Assembly (NCBI GenBank): GCA_024449915.1
Contig: JAMZAV010001055.1
Coordinates: forward strand, 186,001-250,000
Reading direction: 5' to 3'
Length of the DNA stretch: 64,000 nt
Source: Sweltsa coloradensis
Lineage: Eukaryota; Arthropoda; Insecta; Plecoptera; Chloroperlidae
Shown here piece by piece: positions 26,023-37,855 of this stretch (position 1 is the stretch's first letter; each line of letters opens with the position of its first letter). The notes below the pieces were generated by a model. That model searched no databases. It worked only from the letters and a program-made list of their open reading frames with translations, and was not told the origin of the DNA. The translations under genes and the position numbers were made by a program.

Positions 26023-26158
26023 CCCCCCCCCCCCCCCCCCCCCCCCCCGATCACTAGAAGTTGACAGTCAAGTTGAAATATTATACCCGTGTTCGCACTT
26101 CGCACTTCGCACTTCGCACTTCGCACTTCGCACTTCGCACTTCGCACTTCGCACTTCG
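26023..26158. repeat. Poly-C run and 7-bp satellite (TTCGCAC)n
   Basis: A run of about 26 C at 26023-26048 is followed 43 bp later by nine uninterrupted perfect units of TTCGCAC at 26092-26154, plus a partial unit. Confidence 0.9.
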
Positions 26159-29042
26159 CGTTAACATAGGCTATGCCGAGAATTAATTATCAATCACATT
26201 TAGAATTTACATGTCTTGTATCGCTTTCAGTCATGTTTATTTTAGGAATACAGTAAACGAATTAGCTCTGCTATTTAACCAAGTGTTATAATTGACTGGT
26301 AATTTATAAGTCGTATCGTGAACACGATTACACTATAATATATTATTATATATATAATCGGCGTTTATTTTAGAAAAGTTTAAATTCATTTTTGTTTTTT
26401 GTTTTTTACATGTGAGCTTTGGTAATCACTAATCACATACCGATAATATTTAATTTTTCATCTTCTTCATAACACAGGTACATAATAGATCAAAGTACAA
26501 ATTATTCCAGTGGCATCATAAGGGGGACTGCGCTCACCCAGTCGACACAGATTTGCATCTATCTATATGACCTTGAAATTACAATGGGGGGGGGGGGGTA
26601 AACAACTCGGATCTCTACCCCTTTAGAAGAGATATTTAAATATTAAATTCCCTCCCCCAATGAAGTCTTCAGAACTTGCGCGTCAACAATGGACTCTTAC
26701 AACGTTCGTTTGTGTAACTTTTTGAAATCGTTCGATTTTCAAATATTCTTGTATTCGTTTCTTGTAACCGCTCCAAGACGAGACCGTTGAAGATAATATC
26801 CCGAGAATGAGGCCTACGTATAAAACGAGATTCGGCAACGAAAGCTATCCGCGTTGTTTATTATCCTGCTCTAAAAGTTGTTTCACCTTTGGAATCTTGA
26901 CTTTGTTACCTCGGCCGTTCAAATGGACGTGTTTTTTTTTTCTTCTCTTGCTTGCAAAAACCAGTTCTGGAATCGTCGGTGAAATCTTGGACGATGCAGA
27001 CTGGTCCAGTAAGCGGAGCCGAGTGGGTGGGTGGCAGTTTCCACCAAGATGCATCCACTCCCGCGTTCACAATGAGGACACAAGCTTTGTAGTTTAGTAT
27101 GGACAAGACGAACGTTTGTTCTCTTCATTCGCACTGAATATTGTATCTGGATTTGAAATAAAACTTTTCTGATAACAAATGTGTTTATTTTATAGTGGTA
27201 TTTGGTAATATGGTGAATAACATAATTATTTTTTTCTTATAGCTGTTTGAAAAATGCACAGCTACAAGAACATATCTATAAAATCCTGTTATTTTAATGT
27301 CAAATAAATTTAAACTTAAATACGCATAAAAATAAATTAAAATATGTTGGTTATTAAATAAAAAAAAAAGAGATAATTTATTGATTATAAATTACTAATT
27401 AGTACTTCAAGAAAAAAACTGTCTCAAACTCCCCCCTGTTTTCAGTTTGTCTTTCCAAAGTTGTTGTGAGGATTGGTCATTATATGTGCTTACTGATCAT
27501 TAGTGTAACTCATTTAATTTTTTGAAAACAATAGGTATTCATCGATATAAGTTTCGTTCATTTGTGTATTCGTTGACGATGTTGCATCAGTAGCTTCGCT
27601 CACTCTTTTGGGCTCTTCCGTACCTGTATTGTGTTTGTTAAACACATTTTCCCTCGATTAAATATCGAATTTCCCCACAATCTACAATCACGTTCTCAAT
27701 GTATAAAATAAAACAAAACATGGAATTTGTATCAAATTACTAGATTTTGCACACATGCAAAATAGATGAAAAAAGATTAGGGTTCGAAAAAACGAAACAG
27801 CTAAAAACGCATCTGTCTAATTTCGTTTTCGAAAGACGTGCACGTTCTTCGCTGTGTTCCCGCCCTGGGCCGTGGAATAAGAATGAGCAAGCCTTAACTT
27901 TAATGAGACAGGTAACACGTGACATTTGCATTTTACAACGAGTTATCCCCTTAGTTTTACAGCCAGGCCAGGTTCCATTATATAGCTTGAGGTGTTCATG
28001 CGTTTACCGGCTAAAAGGAAATTTCGGAATTTAGCTACGCAACGAAGGCGTCGTTTTTACATTACCTAGAGATAATGGTGTTGCGTGCTTGTGTGTGACT
28101 TACTTTGCATCTTTTGCCAAACCAAAAGATTGTGGCATAGCATTCTAACAACTGATATTTTTCTAACCGCAAATTTCCTGTCAAGCTCACGTTAATTATT
28201 TTGTATAATCACATGCAATTTAAGGTTGTTTCATTAAAATAATAAATATTTTTTAATTGTTGACAATAATCTTTGTTTGGAAAAGATGAAAGTGTTATTA
28301 TTGCAAATATTTCCAAAAATATACCCATTTCAAGTCCATTTTGTTGACGTAGACCAGAGGTAGCAAACATCAATTTATTAAATAGTTTTGAAAATCGTAC
28401 ACAAATTGCCATGATATTTACTGAACCACAAATAACAAATCAAATAATTTTCCGTATTCTACACTTATTTTCTTAGTTTAACATACCAAGTAAATATTGC
28501 CCGAATCTTATCAATAGATTAATCAAACACGGATGAAAAACACTCGATCGCTGGTGTTTCGTGAATTTAACAGGTTATATTTACCAATTACCATAAGAAC
28601 ATTTCTAAGAAACAACGAAAATAAATCTATCTATTGCAAATTAGTCAAATTTTAAAATTTTGGTTTCGAATTTAGCAAAAGTGTAGTTCTAGGTCAGGAG
28701 GATGAGAGGTCCTGTGCTCGTAACCGGGAATGCCGGGAGGGGAGTGTGTGATCTCGGGATAATCCTGTTAATCTCTATGTTTGGGTAATTGTACACATCC
28801 CATGAATTTAGCATTCTCAACACGGATGGCTATACGACATGTCCTATCTACTGCGGTTGCCTGCAATAAGCACGTCTCTAATCTCTTAGCACTGTTTTTC
28901 CCATTATTGAGTTTGGTGACTTGCACTTGCAAGGAAATGTGTATAAGCATTTCACCACTCTCTTGCAGAAGAATAAATCCTGACCATGCTCATCAATATA
29001 TGCAATCTCATCAATAAGTGAAACTATTAGAATCCATTTACA
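26159..29042. other. No confirmed gene; one GC-richer transcript-like patch
   Basis: Mostly AT-rich. Between about 26640 and 27180 composition is richer in GC, with TATAAAA at about 26819 and AATAAA at about 27158. Overlapping frames run on both strands (96 codons on plus, 66-71 on minus). None has a recognised motif, and which strand, if any, is transcribed cannot be decided. G or C runs occur at 26585-26598. The rest (27180-29040) shows nothing. Confidence 0.35.
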
Positions 29043-29179
29043 CTTGTCGGGTTATTCGCCACGTCATTGACTACCATGTCAACGTTTCTGGCCCGTTGGC
29101 CCTTCATCAGGAGACGTCGCGCGATCGAGACGCCCTAGACGGTCCAAACGTTCAATCGACTGCGAAAATAACCGACAAG
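29043..29179 (-). repeat. Foldback with hammerhead-ribozyme-like core
   Basis: The outer arms CTTGTCGG...TTATT..CGC (29043-29060) and the inverse GCG..AATAACCGACAAG (29162-29179) pair, with further pairing around TCATTGA/TCAATCGA. On the minus strand 29110-29084 reads CTGATGA, a GGCC/GGCC-containing stem-loop, then GAAAC, the conserved core order of hammerhead ribozymes. A TGAC/GTCA hairpin follows GAAAC. However, the base of stem II is mismatched, the presumed cleavage nucleotide would be G, and stem I does not form clearly. If real it is a decayed copy, as found in Penelope-like elements and retrozymes. Confidence 0.4.
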
Positions 29180-30105
29180 TTCTCATTGTGATTCTATACT
29201 TCGGGCCACAAAAGCCTAAACTTAAAATAAGTGAAAACTATATAGTATATAGACTGATCCGGAATTGGTAATCCTTCGTTACTTGCCTTCTTTCTAGGGG
29301 CGTGTGAATTATGATTTTAAGGTTCGAATCGATTATCAAGTTGATGATTAAAAGTTCGAAAATCGAATACTTATAACGAAGAGATTTTTTATTTAGAAGT
29401 ATACTGATTACCGTATTTACTTGTCGCACAGAGAAAGAGATACATCTAGGTTGCAAGCTCGCACATCTATAGAACATTTTTTAGACTATGTTATCGATTT
29501 CAATAGATACTATTACTATTTCCTAACTGATTTTCACTTTGATGAAATAAGTAGGAATTCTGTTATTCATAGTATCTAGATGAACAGCGAAGAGACGAAT
29601 ACCAAGCCTAATCCAAACCTACCAGCCTACAAGCCTACGGCACAACTCCTGGTGAGGTCGCCAGCTAGACATCAATCGAATGGTGTCTAACTATCTGAAT
29701 ATTATACTTAAATATCGCTCGATACCCATCCTATTTGATAACATTATGAAACATGCCTTGTGCACCGTAGTCGAGGTAGCTCACAGCCATAGTAATGCCT
29801 ATAAACGTTCCCCGCCGGAGTTCACATCAACGCCAGACCGCCCCCCCCCCCCCCCCCCCCCGTTTTGGACATCCATAGATATGTTGAAAGATAAGTGGCC
29901 GCATTTGCCGTCTTCGTAAAACGATCGAGCCAATTTAACGAAAAGAATGTCAAGCTTGCATGCACAATGAATAACAAAACACAATAGCTATACCTGTATT
30001 TAATTACTGTCTTTGACGAATACATTTTTTTTTAAAAGTCGTATAATAGCAATAAATTAACGTATATTTAGCGAAATTTAGTATAACTCAGATTTTGATG
30101 AAAAA
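29180..30105. other. No gene; poly-C run
   Basis: An uninterrupted run of 21 C at 29841-29861 generates false proline and glycine frames on both strands. Nothing else is supported. Confidence 0.5.
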
Positions 30106-30176
30106 CGACAAAAATGTTTACTAGTCTGTCAACTATTGACGCGACAAAAATGTTTACTAGTCTGTCAACTATTGAC
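30106..30176. repeat. Perfect tandem duplication of 36 bp
   Basis: The unit beginning CGACAAAAATGTTTACTAG at 30106 recurs at 30142 without a difference that I can find over 35 bp. This implies a recent duplication. Confidence 0.9.
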
Positions 30177-31589
30177 AAAATTTAAAATTTAAATTAACTA
30201 AACAATGACTTAATCATTGTTATCATGAGTTATCAGTACCCATTTATAATAAATTCATTACATCCACAAGTTTCAAATTGATATTTTTAATAATATGTCA
30301 GTAGTGATTTGAATATCGAATAGAACAAATATTATTGTTCCAATTTAAAACCAACAAATCACTGTGCTTTTATAAATAACTGTATTGAAAAAGACTCTGG
30401 AATGCTTTTCAAAGTCCGATGATATTGTTGAGTAATGTAATGGAAGATTGTCTCTCTCCGGTTGTTCACTTGTTCCGTCTCCGTCTGTGCTCTCTAAGAA
30501 GTATAATGTCTGTCTTTCCTAAGCTGCTAAACAACAAGTGGTTGCCTAGAGACTAAAGTAAGTTACGTAATACTACAAGACTAAGCCGGACAAAATCGAT
30601 TTCCATGCGCTCTTCTTCGTATATCAAGAAAACGTGTATTTTGGTTCGGCTGGCAGCTTTGCACAAGTGCTATTTTTTTTTAGAATTAATTCCCTTACGC
30701 ATTTAGAATCAAGGAAAATAAGTTGTATTCTCATAAATCAACGATTGAAAAAATATGTTATTATGGAAGGAGAGATATTTTGGGAATATGAAGGTCTGTG
30801 CTTGGCAGGCCGGAACAAATAATCAGGCATGCACACTGCACAGCACACTCGAGAAACATGTGTATCTTGTTTATGTATTATTTATTTATAATATCTCCAT
30901 CAAAAAGTCTTTTATAATTTTGGATCTTTTACCACATTATCATCAGCGTGGTTTTCTTTGTTTCCTGTTTTCATATCGATTTAATTTGTTTAATATTGTT
31001 TTTATTTTATATTGTATTTTCTAATTATCTCATTTATGTGTTACAAATCTTGCATGTACTTTTACATTAATACATAATGGGACCAGGGTCCTGTTGCCAA
31101 TAAGTCTTTATTTATGTATTGATTTATTGATTTAACGTATATTCTATTAATTTAAAAAGGAGGACACACCAAATAATTACTATTATTGATTTATTTAGCA
31201 ATTGTTACATTTTCGTTATGCCTAAAGGTTCTGGGTTCAACCATATATTAGTGACAATTTGAAAATAACTATGGAGTACAACAGGGAACTGTTTTGGGAC
31301 AATTTTTTTCATACTGTACATTAATTATATATTTAATGATAGTCGTGAAGAACTTATAATTATGTATTAACCCATTTGCAGATTGTAATTTAGTCCCAAT
31401 TAAAAAAAACAGATTCGTACGTTGAGTCGGAGGTTTTAGGCTCGATACCAGTGTGGTAATTTTTTTACTACAATTTCAATCGAATACTTTGCTAAAATCC
31501 CCTGTAATAAAAATGAAAATCATTTTTGTTTAACCATATAGCTTATAGCCACTTATGAAGTGTAGAAGATTTTAAAACTTGCCAAATGT
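30177..31589. other. No supportable gene
   Basis: AT-rich DNA. GGGTTCAACC near 31229 and GGCTCGATACC near 31432 resemble polymerase III box B, but no tRNA-like partner sequence is convincing. Confidence 0.35.
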
Positions 31590-31740
31590 CTGTTATCATT
31601 ATTATTAATTTATTTAACAATAGCTGTGTAAATACAAATTTCTATTTTAATAAAAGACATTGTAAAATACCACATTTACAAATTAGTTAAATAACATATC
31701 TACAAATTTACAATCACAAAATATCAAATTTTATTTTCAT
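31590..31740. repeat. Dispersed AT-rich repeat, also present near 45600
   Basis: TTATTATT.ATTTATTTA.CAA, then CTATTTTAA, AGACATT.TAAAATAC and ATTACAAA-like motifs recur in order at 45600-45765. A shorter match starts at about 31180. It may be the tail of a LINE, but no reverse-transcriptase sequence is recognisable. Confidence 0.4.
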
Positions 31741-32269
31741 AAAAGTAAGCCAGCAATCTTTAAATTGTTTTCCTTTTGTAATTGATTGAACGAGTGAGCG
31801 TAGCGAACGTAGTGATTTCCATTCGACTTAAACGGCCCTAATTGTTTTTCTGCGTGCGTGCGTGTGTGTGTGTGTGTACGTTGAAAATCAGCCGAATCGC
31901 TGAACAGATTGCGCTGAAATTTTAAACAGACATCCGGTACGAGTTTATTGAGAACTGCTAACAAAATCAGCAAGATTCATTGCGATTTAAACCTACAAGA
32001 AATGATTAACTGAAAAATAGACTTCCAATGTTAAGAAATTATTTTAACGACAATGTTTTAGATTTTGAAAATATATTTTTTGTTTGTTTTTCGCCTGGCC
32101 GTGTAATGCCGTGCCCATGCAAGGTCTGTCGAATGTTGGACGTCAAGGTACCCCCAAATTCCGCTTGTAGATTGAGTAAACCTTGCAATATTTTCACGTA
32201 TTTCGTACTGGCTATGTTTACCATAGTAGGCCCTATTGCCACAGATGATGGACTACACTGCGTTATATG

Positions 32270-32390
32270 AATTTCAAAACATGTTTAATTATTTTTTAAA
32301 TACAATCTAGAAATTACAAAATCTTTCCCGACCAGGGGATGAACCCACGTCTCCCACATTTCGGCTACAAGGGCGCTTTAGCCAACTAGA
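32270..32390 (-). repeat. tRNA-derived SINE-like segment
   Basis: On the minus strand CTAGTCTAGTTGGCTAAAGC resembles a polymerase III box A region. About 35 nt later GTGGGTTCATCCC resembles box B, closing with CTGGTCGGGA. The following body (TTTCTAGATTGTATT, AACATGTTTT) matches 43236-43300, where a related box B also occurs. The acceptor stem does not pair properly, so this is not a functional tRNA gene. Confidence 0.5.
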
Positions 32391-32770
32391 CTAGGGAAAC
32401 GCAAAAGTCGTAGTTAGACGAGCTGAGCGAGTCATGTGGTGAGTACCCGCCGACCCGGGAACATTCGCATTTAAGTTTGTAATTATATTCGTATAAATAA
32501 TAGGGTATTGGTGGAAATCACTGTGCCGGAGGTTGCTGGTGTTGGCAGTCTTCAACTGAATATTCCGTGTGACTGCCGGTCTTGCTTAATGGTAGATTGT
32601 TGTCCGGGAATTGTGTAAAAGTTTAGGCCATAGTTTAGGCCAAAATGCTCTACTGTAGCCTATGATAGGCTATAGGGAGGCCTAAGGTAAGGGGAAGAAA
32701 AGAAATGTTTACCGGGTACTCAACACATGGCTCACTCACTCGTCCAACAACGACTTTGGCGTTTCCCTAG
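32391..32770. repeat. Foldback with two outward-facing D-type 3' ends
   Basis: The left arm starts CTAGGGAAACGC and runs through AGTCGTAGTTAGACGAG to GAGTACCCG (to about 32449). The right arm is its inverse from 32712 to CGTTTCCCTAG at 32770. Arms are about 60 bp. Both ends are the element's hairpin/CTAG terminus, so the unit is not an ordinary one-ended rolling-circle product. Confidence 0.65.
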
Positions 32771-34408
32771 TTGTATACAGTCGAATGTCTCTATTATAGA
32801 GTTTGAGTTGGCAGTGTTTCGTCTTGAACTTCAAAGAACATGAGTGCCCTATGAAGACGCTTCCTGCTCAACCTCGCCCTTTGACCTCTTTGCTCTCGAG
32901 AGCGTCCTGAGAATGTGATACGACGATCGATCGTAATATGATGGGGGATTAATTGGACGCTCGCCGCTCAGTCAGCCATTCCTTATCAGATTACTCTCTC
33001 AATTTGATCTGATGCTGGTAAACAACGTCATTAAATTTGTAAGAGTCCAACCTAAGGGAACTTTTTACAACGTATTTTTTCATTACTAAAATCGATTTTT
33101 GAGCTGACACATTTATTACAAAGAATATTCGAACTTTGAATTTGAGAGGGAAAGGAAAGGGAAATAGGGAGAATGGATTTTTTTGGTTGCCATTCATATT
33201 CACTGCATTAAATAAAATATATTTGAAATACAATTATGTTATGATTATTTAAACTTTCTCATCTAATGTGATATGTTTGGTTCGAAAAGTTTTATTTTAA
33301 AACTCGACCCATCCGGAATCTTATTCATACGGTTTCAGTTATTCGAAAAATAGCTCAATTTTGAAAATCAAATCACAGAAAGCTTGTAAACTCGCGGACA
33401 GAAGTAAATCAAAAATCGTAATTATTACCTGTAACAATTAATGAACACTTACATTGTTAATAAATTTAATATTCTCCATACGTGTGTGAATAAAAAGTTT
33501 ACACTCATATAATATAAGTAGCACCACAGCAGCAATGTTAGATAATAATTAAGAGAGTTGTTATACAATTAATGAATTAATGTTACACCTCCATAATGTA
33601 TAGGTAAAGAGCCGGTACTTCACAATTCACAATAATATATTATTGACAGTCCATTTTATGCGTTTTCTTACATTCAATGATACAAAATTGTTATTAAATC
33701 ATGATTTGGCCGGTAAGTGAAACGATCAAAAGTTTTAATGTGAAGTGATATTTATTACTATGCGTTAAAACAGCAAGACCATTTAAACCGTTTTATTTTC
33801 TATATTTTATTTTTATCTCATTCAAAATGGTGTGCAAGGAAGCATGCTGGCAGGCTGATTGTTGTGCACTCTTTATTGTTAAACTTTGAAGCGCTGTAAG
33901 CTCTTAGTTAGTATTTCAATACTAGTTTATCGACAGCTCAGCTCAGTCTAAATACAACTTGACAGCGTAAGAAAGCACTGCGGTTTCTGGTCGTGTATAT
34001 CTATGAAATATTCATCATGTAAATACAGCAAGTACTTGCTTAAAAACTCTAGGAGATGCTCAAAAGACTCTCTCAAATCCCTCGTGCAAACACGACCTAA
34101 CTGAATTATTCATCCACTTATTGCCCTGTGCTATCTCTCAGCTTGGAAGGCGCAGAACATGATAATTACAGGAATGAAAGATCAATAGGACAGGAGGCAT
34201 ACTCTAATAATCTTTGCGAATAGCATTCAATACGAGACGAGAGTGAGATGATGTAGAATTGAAAATCATAAAAACAACCTCAATCACCAATAACTGTCGT
34301 AACACAGTAGCGTAACTGAGGGGGGAGAGGATGGGGGAGACCTCCCCTTAAATTTGAACAGAGCGGGCGAGGGGGGCACATCGTTGTGTATAAAGATTTT
34401 GTAAACTG
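32771..34408. other. No recognisable feature
   Basis: AT-rich sequence without supported genes or shared repeats. Confidence 0.4.
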
Positions 34409-34696
34409 AAAATAAATAAATAAAATAAATACATAAATTTGTATTTAGAGTCTACCCAATCAGTTATATAACTGATTTTCAGTGGGGAACAGTAAATCAA
34501 AGCGACCAAGCCAATCCTGTAGGCTCCGACGCAATCGACGAGTGAGAGATAACCAACCAAAGATCGATATTTTTTAATAGGAAATATAGCAATCAGTAGT
34601 ATGGACAGTACGAACACCCGCGGATCAACGACAGATTCAACAAGGCCGATTCAGAAATACTCTGAATCTATTATGTGCTTCGTTGCTAGGACGGCT
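34409..34696 (-). repeat. SINE-like repeat family S, copy 2
   Basis: Nearly colinear with 15312-15598 from the AAAT-type tail through CAGTTATATAACTG and GTATGGACAGT to GTTGCTAGGACGGCT. The strong similarity over about 285 bp defines the family length. The 89-codon minus frame here corresponds to the frame in copy 1 and is probably not coding. Confidence 0.75.
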
Positions 34697-34769
34697 AGAA
34701 TAAAACTGACAACCTTTGTATTTTTTTTTATTATCGCCGAAACCACGCTGAAACATAGTAAAATACCCC

Positions 34770-34870
34770 CATTTGCAATGTCAAAAATAAATCTGGGGTT
34801 AAGCGCCCCAGGCCCGCACTAGCTGGGGTATCCCCCCAGACCAGACCCCCATACCAGAGTACGTACTTTT
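34770..34870. repeat. Short repeat family U, copy 1
   Basis: GCGCCCC.GGCCCGCACTAG, CTGGGG and CCAGACCA are shared with 41445-41500. Class unknown. Confidence 0.5.
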
Positions 34871-37052
34871 CCCGAAACAATTGTTTCATGGGCAATGTTC
34901 AACCCCCTTCCCCCCCCCCTAATAATCAAGCTATAATTAACGTAGACGTATTAAATAGGAGTACAGCCTTCACCGTATAACGTAACTCGGCTATTACGTG
35001 TATTCTGGTCTTGCAACGTAACGTGGTTATTAGGTAAAGTTAAGTGGTGAATAAGTTACTTATTGTGACCAGTTACATGTAATTAACAGAGATGTACCCC
35101 TCAACTTAACTCAACAAATTAAAAATTAATAGTGATTAATACACTTTCATATCAGCGTGTTCTTTATACAGTGGAGCACACCATACCACAGTAATCAAAA
35201 TGAGTCAAAGATTTTTTTACGGTGAGGACGAGATTATTGTGAAGTTTGCTCCTTATAAATAATTACGTATTTTATTGTGAAATCTTTATCTTATTTTAAC
35301 TACTAACAATCCTGACTAAAAGTTTTTGCCAAAGGTTTTTCAGTAGTTCAGTTGTTACATTAATATTAAGGGGATGTAAATTAATCATAATGCGGCTTAC
35401 TAGCGATTTTGTTGTGGCTTTAGGAAAGAGCTTAGCGAAGTGTCTTTCTTTGTCCAACCGTTGGGTGACTAGTGTTCTCCCTTTTAGTAATCAGAACTCG
35501 ACCTTCACGTGATGAAAATGTTGAATGGTCACTCAGCGGTTAAATTTTATAATTTTACCATGACCAAGTACAAATTATATCATGAAATAATATCACATTT
35601 CAGAAACAAATTTATTATAATTATCGAGAATTTAAAGTGATTTTGTGAAATATATTTTTGCTTTGCTGTGAATTCTCTTGGCTGCCTCTAAAACTTCCTT
35701 TACCATCTCTGTTTAGTCATTGCGTGGGTCGTCGTCGTCGGTTACCCACCTTTCCACATACTAACTACTATTATCATTCATCACAGCCTCCAGCATGTAT
35801 GCCTTGCCTTGCCTTGAAGGCAGCGTAGTTATTATTATACACATATTATTATTATGATAAGTTACCTACAACTACAACATCCATCAAGTAATAAGTAAGT
35901 TGGCTCTAGTAGACTACACGTCTAGTTAAGCTAATAATCTAATGATGCACATACAAACGGTTAGTTGGTGATACATGGGGATAATAAATTATCAACATTA
36001 ATTAAATATATAATATACCTTTATTAGTCAATGCAGACGACCTTGTTGCCTTATGACTAAGAAAAGCAACCAATTGATTATGATACAAAACTTCTCAAAT
36101 ATAACCTACTTACAAAACTTACAACACAAGTGGTTTCTAAAAAAAATATGAATGGTTCATCGCAATAAACATATATTTCTATCTCATAGGTTAAACCACT
36201 TGTATTTTTTTAAAATTAAATTTAACAAAAATCCCGGAAAATATGTTGTAAAAAAAACACTTTTTCTAAATAAATAAAGCATTCTAGTACAAAAGAATTT
36301 CTTGATGATCATTGATCAATTCAGAATTTAAATTCCTGTCTTCACACTTATTTCCATGTTCTTCTTTTCTGTCTTCACTTTCATCAGAAGTTGACTTTCA
36401 TTCCTATAGTTGTGGCTTGGATAATATTCTCTTTATTATCGTTGTTATACTGTAAATTATTTTTGTACGCTTCTACTCTGTATATTTCATTCAGCTTTGA
36501 TGATTGTTTTTTTTAAATGCATTCTGACAGATTTAAATGTTTTGGACTACCGAACAGCATGAAATGGACACCGCTGGTAAGTAAAACCAAGTCGCTTCGC
36601 CACTGCTGGGCCAGTTGACAACTTTTGCTCCTCATACCGTATTTGGAAACTTGTCCCCCAAAAGCGCTTCGCATTGTTTGCTCCTAAAAAGGAGGAGACA
36701 AACCAGACATTGCAGATTTATAAGTTCATTCTTTTCAATCTATTGAAATTGGAATCAATTGTCTCCGAACCGGCGAACTCCATGGCTGGTCATGGCAGTT
36801 CAATGTGAACTTGGGATAACAAAAAGAAAAACTTTTCGCAAATAGAAATTTCATTTGACAATGTGGTTCTTGAAAAAACTGTTTCGCATTCTTGTGTGAG
36901 ACTGAACTATTAGCAAGAAACTCGTTGGCTACTCATTGCATGCATGGCAGTCAATGCATCATTATAAGGAACAATAATGTGCCTCTAAAATCACCATTTG
37001 CACAAAAATATTAGGGATTACAAACGATTCTTTATCATGCAATGCTCAATAA
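34871..37052. other. No supportable gene
   Basis: Contains a short C run (34908-34918), GTAAC-rich sequence at 34975-35080 that could be a decayed hAT end, a CCTTG triplet repeat at about 35800, and otherwise AT-rich DNA. Confidence 0.35.
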
Positions 37053-37855
37053 CTAGGAAAACGCTTAAGTCCCGCCGCGTTGTTGGATGAGCGTATATGG
37101 TGCATTGAGATGCCATGTGTTACGCGGATTTTCTGTTGTTCTGTGAAAAAATCATTACTAAGTCGAAGATTTTTTTTTTAATAAATTAAATTATATAAAC
37201 AATTAACTTAATTTTTATAATTAAATTAAATAAAATAAAAAATTAACTTAATTGTTTTAATTAATCGTAATTTTTTAAAAAGAAAAAAATCGTAAAATTG
37301 CAATTTGCATACGAAATAATTATTCGATTGCGCTCAAATTTAACACGAATATATTAATTCATGAAATTAAGGTTCTGTAAAAAAATCATTACAATAGGAT
37401 AAAGCATGTAGGTGTTATAAGTCAAAGAATTGTTTTTAAAAAGAAAAAAAAACATAAAATTTTGATTTTCATGAGAAATAATTTTTCGATTACGCTCAAA
37501 TTTCACACGAATATCTTAATTCATAAAATTAAGGTTCTGTGAAAAAATCATTACAATCGGATAAAGCATGTAGGTGTTATAAGTCGAAGAAATTTTTTAA
37601 AAATCGAAAAAAAATCGTAAAATTGCGTTTTTTATGTGAAAAAATTTCCCGATTGCGCTCAAAAACGTGGCAGTTCTAAGTTCAGATATTTCGAAGGTCT
37701 CCATAAAATTTCATTGCAATCGGAGTATCGGTTTAGCCGGAATCGTGTTAACAAACACACAAAAATACAGAAAGAAAGAAGAAGAAAAAAAAAAAAAACA
37801 TTCCGGATTTTTTCTCTCCAGTGTAGTGAAATGGAATCTTCGCTTCGCTCATCCA
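37053..37855 (-). mobile_element. Helentron-like element, family B, copy 4 (full-length type)
   Basis: On the minus strand: TGGATGAGCGAAGCGAAG start, CCATTTCACTACACTGGAG, T/C-rich tract, CCGGCTAAACCGATACTCCG and GGAGACCTTCGAAATATCTG. Repeated blocks with ACACCTACATGCTTTATCC follow (two clear copies about 159 bp apart). The element ends with CGCTCATCCAACAACGCGG and a type-i tail to TTTTCCTAG, then T. The starting TTGGATGAGCG and its inverse near the 3' end match exactly. The overlapping 83-88-codon frames are not genes. Confidence 0.8.

Larger units (their letters stand above)
31787..32770 (+). mobile_element. Family D: Helentron-like element with nested insertions
   Basis: The start TGAACGAGTGAGCGTAGCGA follows a T. 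The 3' region has CTCACTCGTCCA, inverse of the start with one mismatch, then the hairpin AACG...CGTT and CCCTAG followed by T. Near the 5' end is a GT/GTGC microsatellite (about 31850-31878) and a CTGAACAGATTGCGCTGAAA block, also found inverted at 43590-43615. Inside lie a tRNA-like stretch (32330-32390) and a second, inverted copy of the D 3' end (32391). The 80-codon frame at 32028-32270 is not recognised. Confidence 0.6.

Noticed and set aside
26092..26158. Telomere-like repeat
   Set aside because: TTCGCAC is not a known telomere unit and the array is short and internal.
34975..35095. Second hAT terminus (GTAAC-rich, CAGAGATG at about 35090)
   Set aside because: No partner terminus or 8-bp duplication found.
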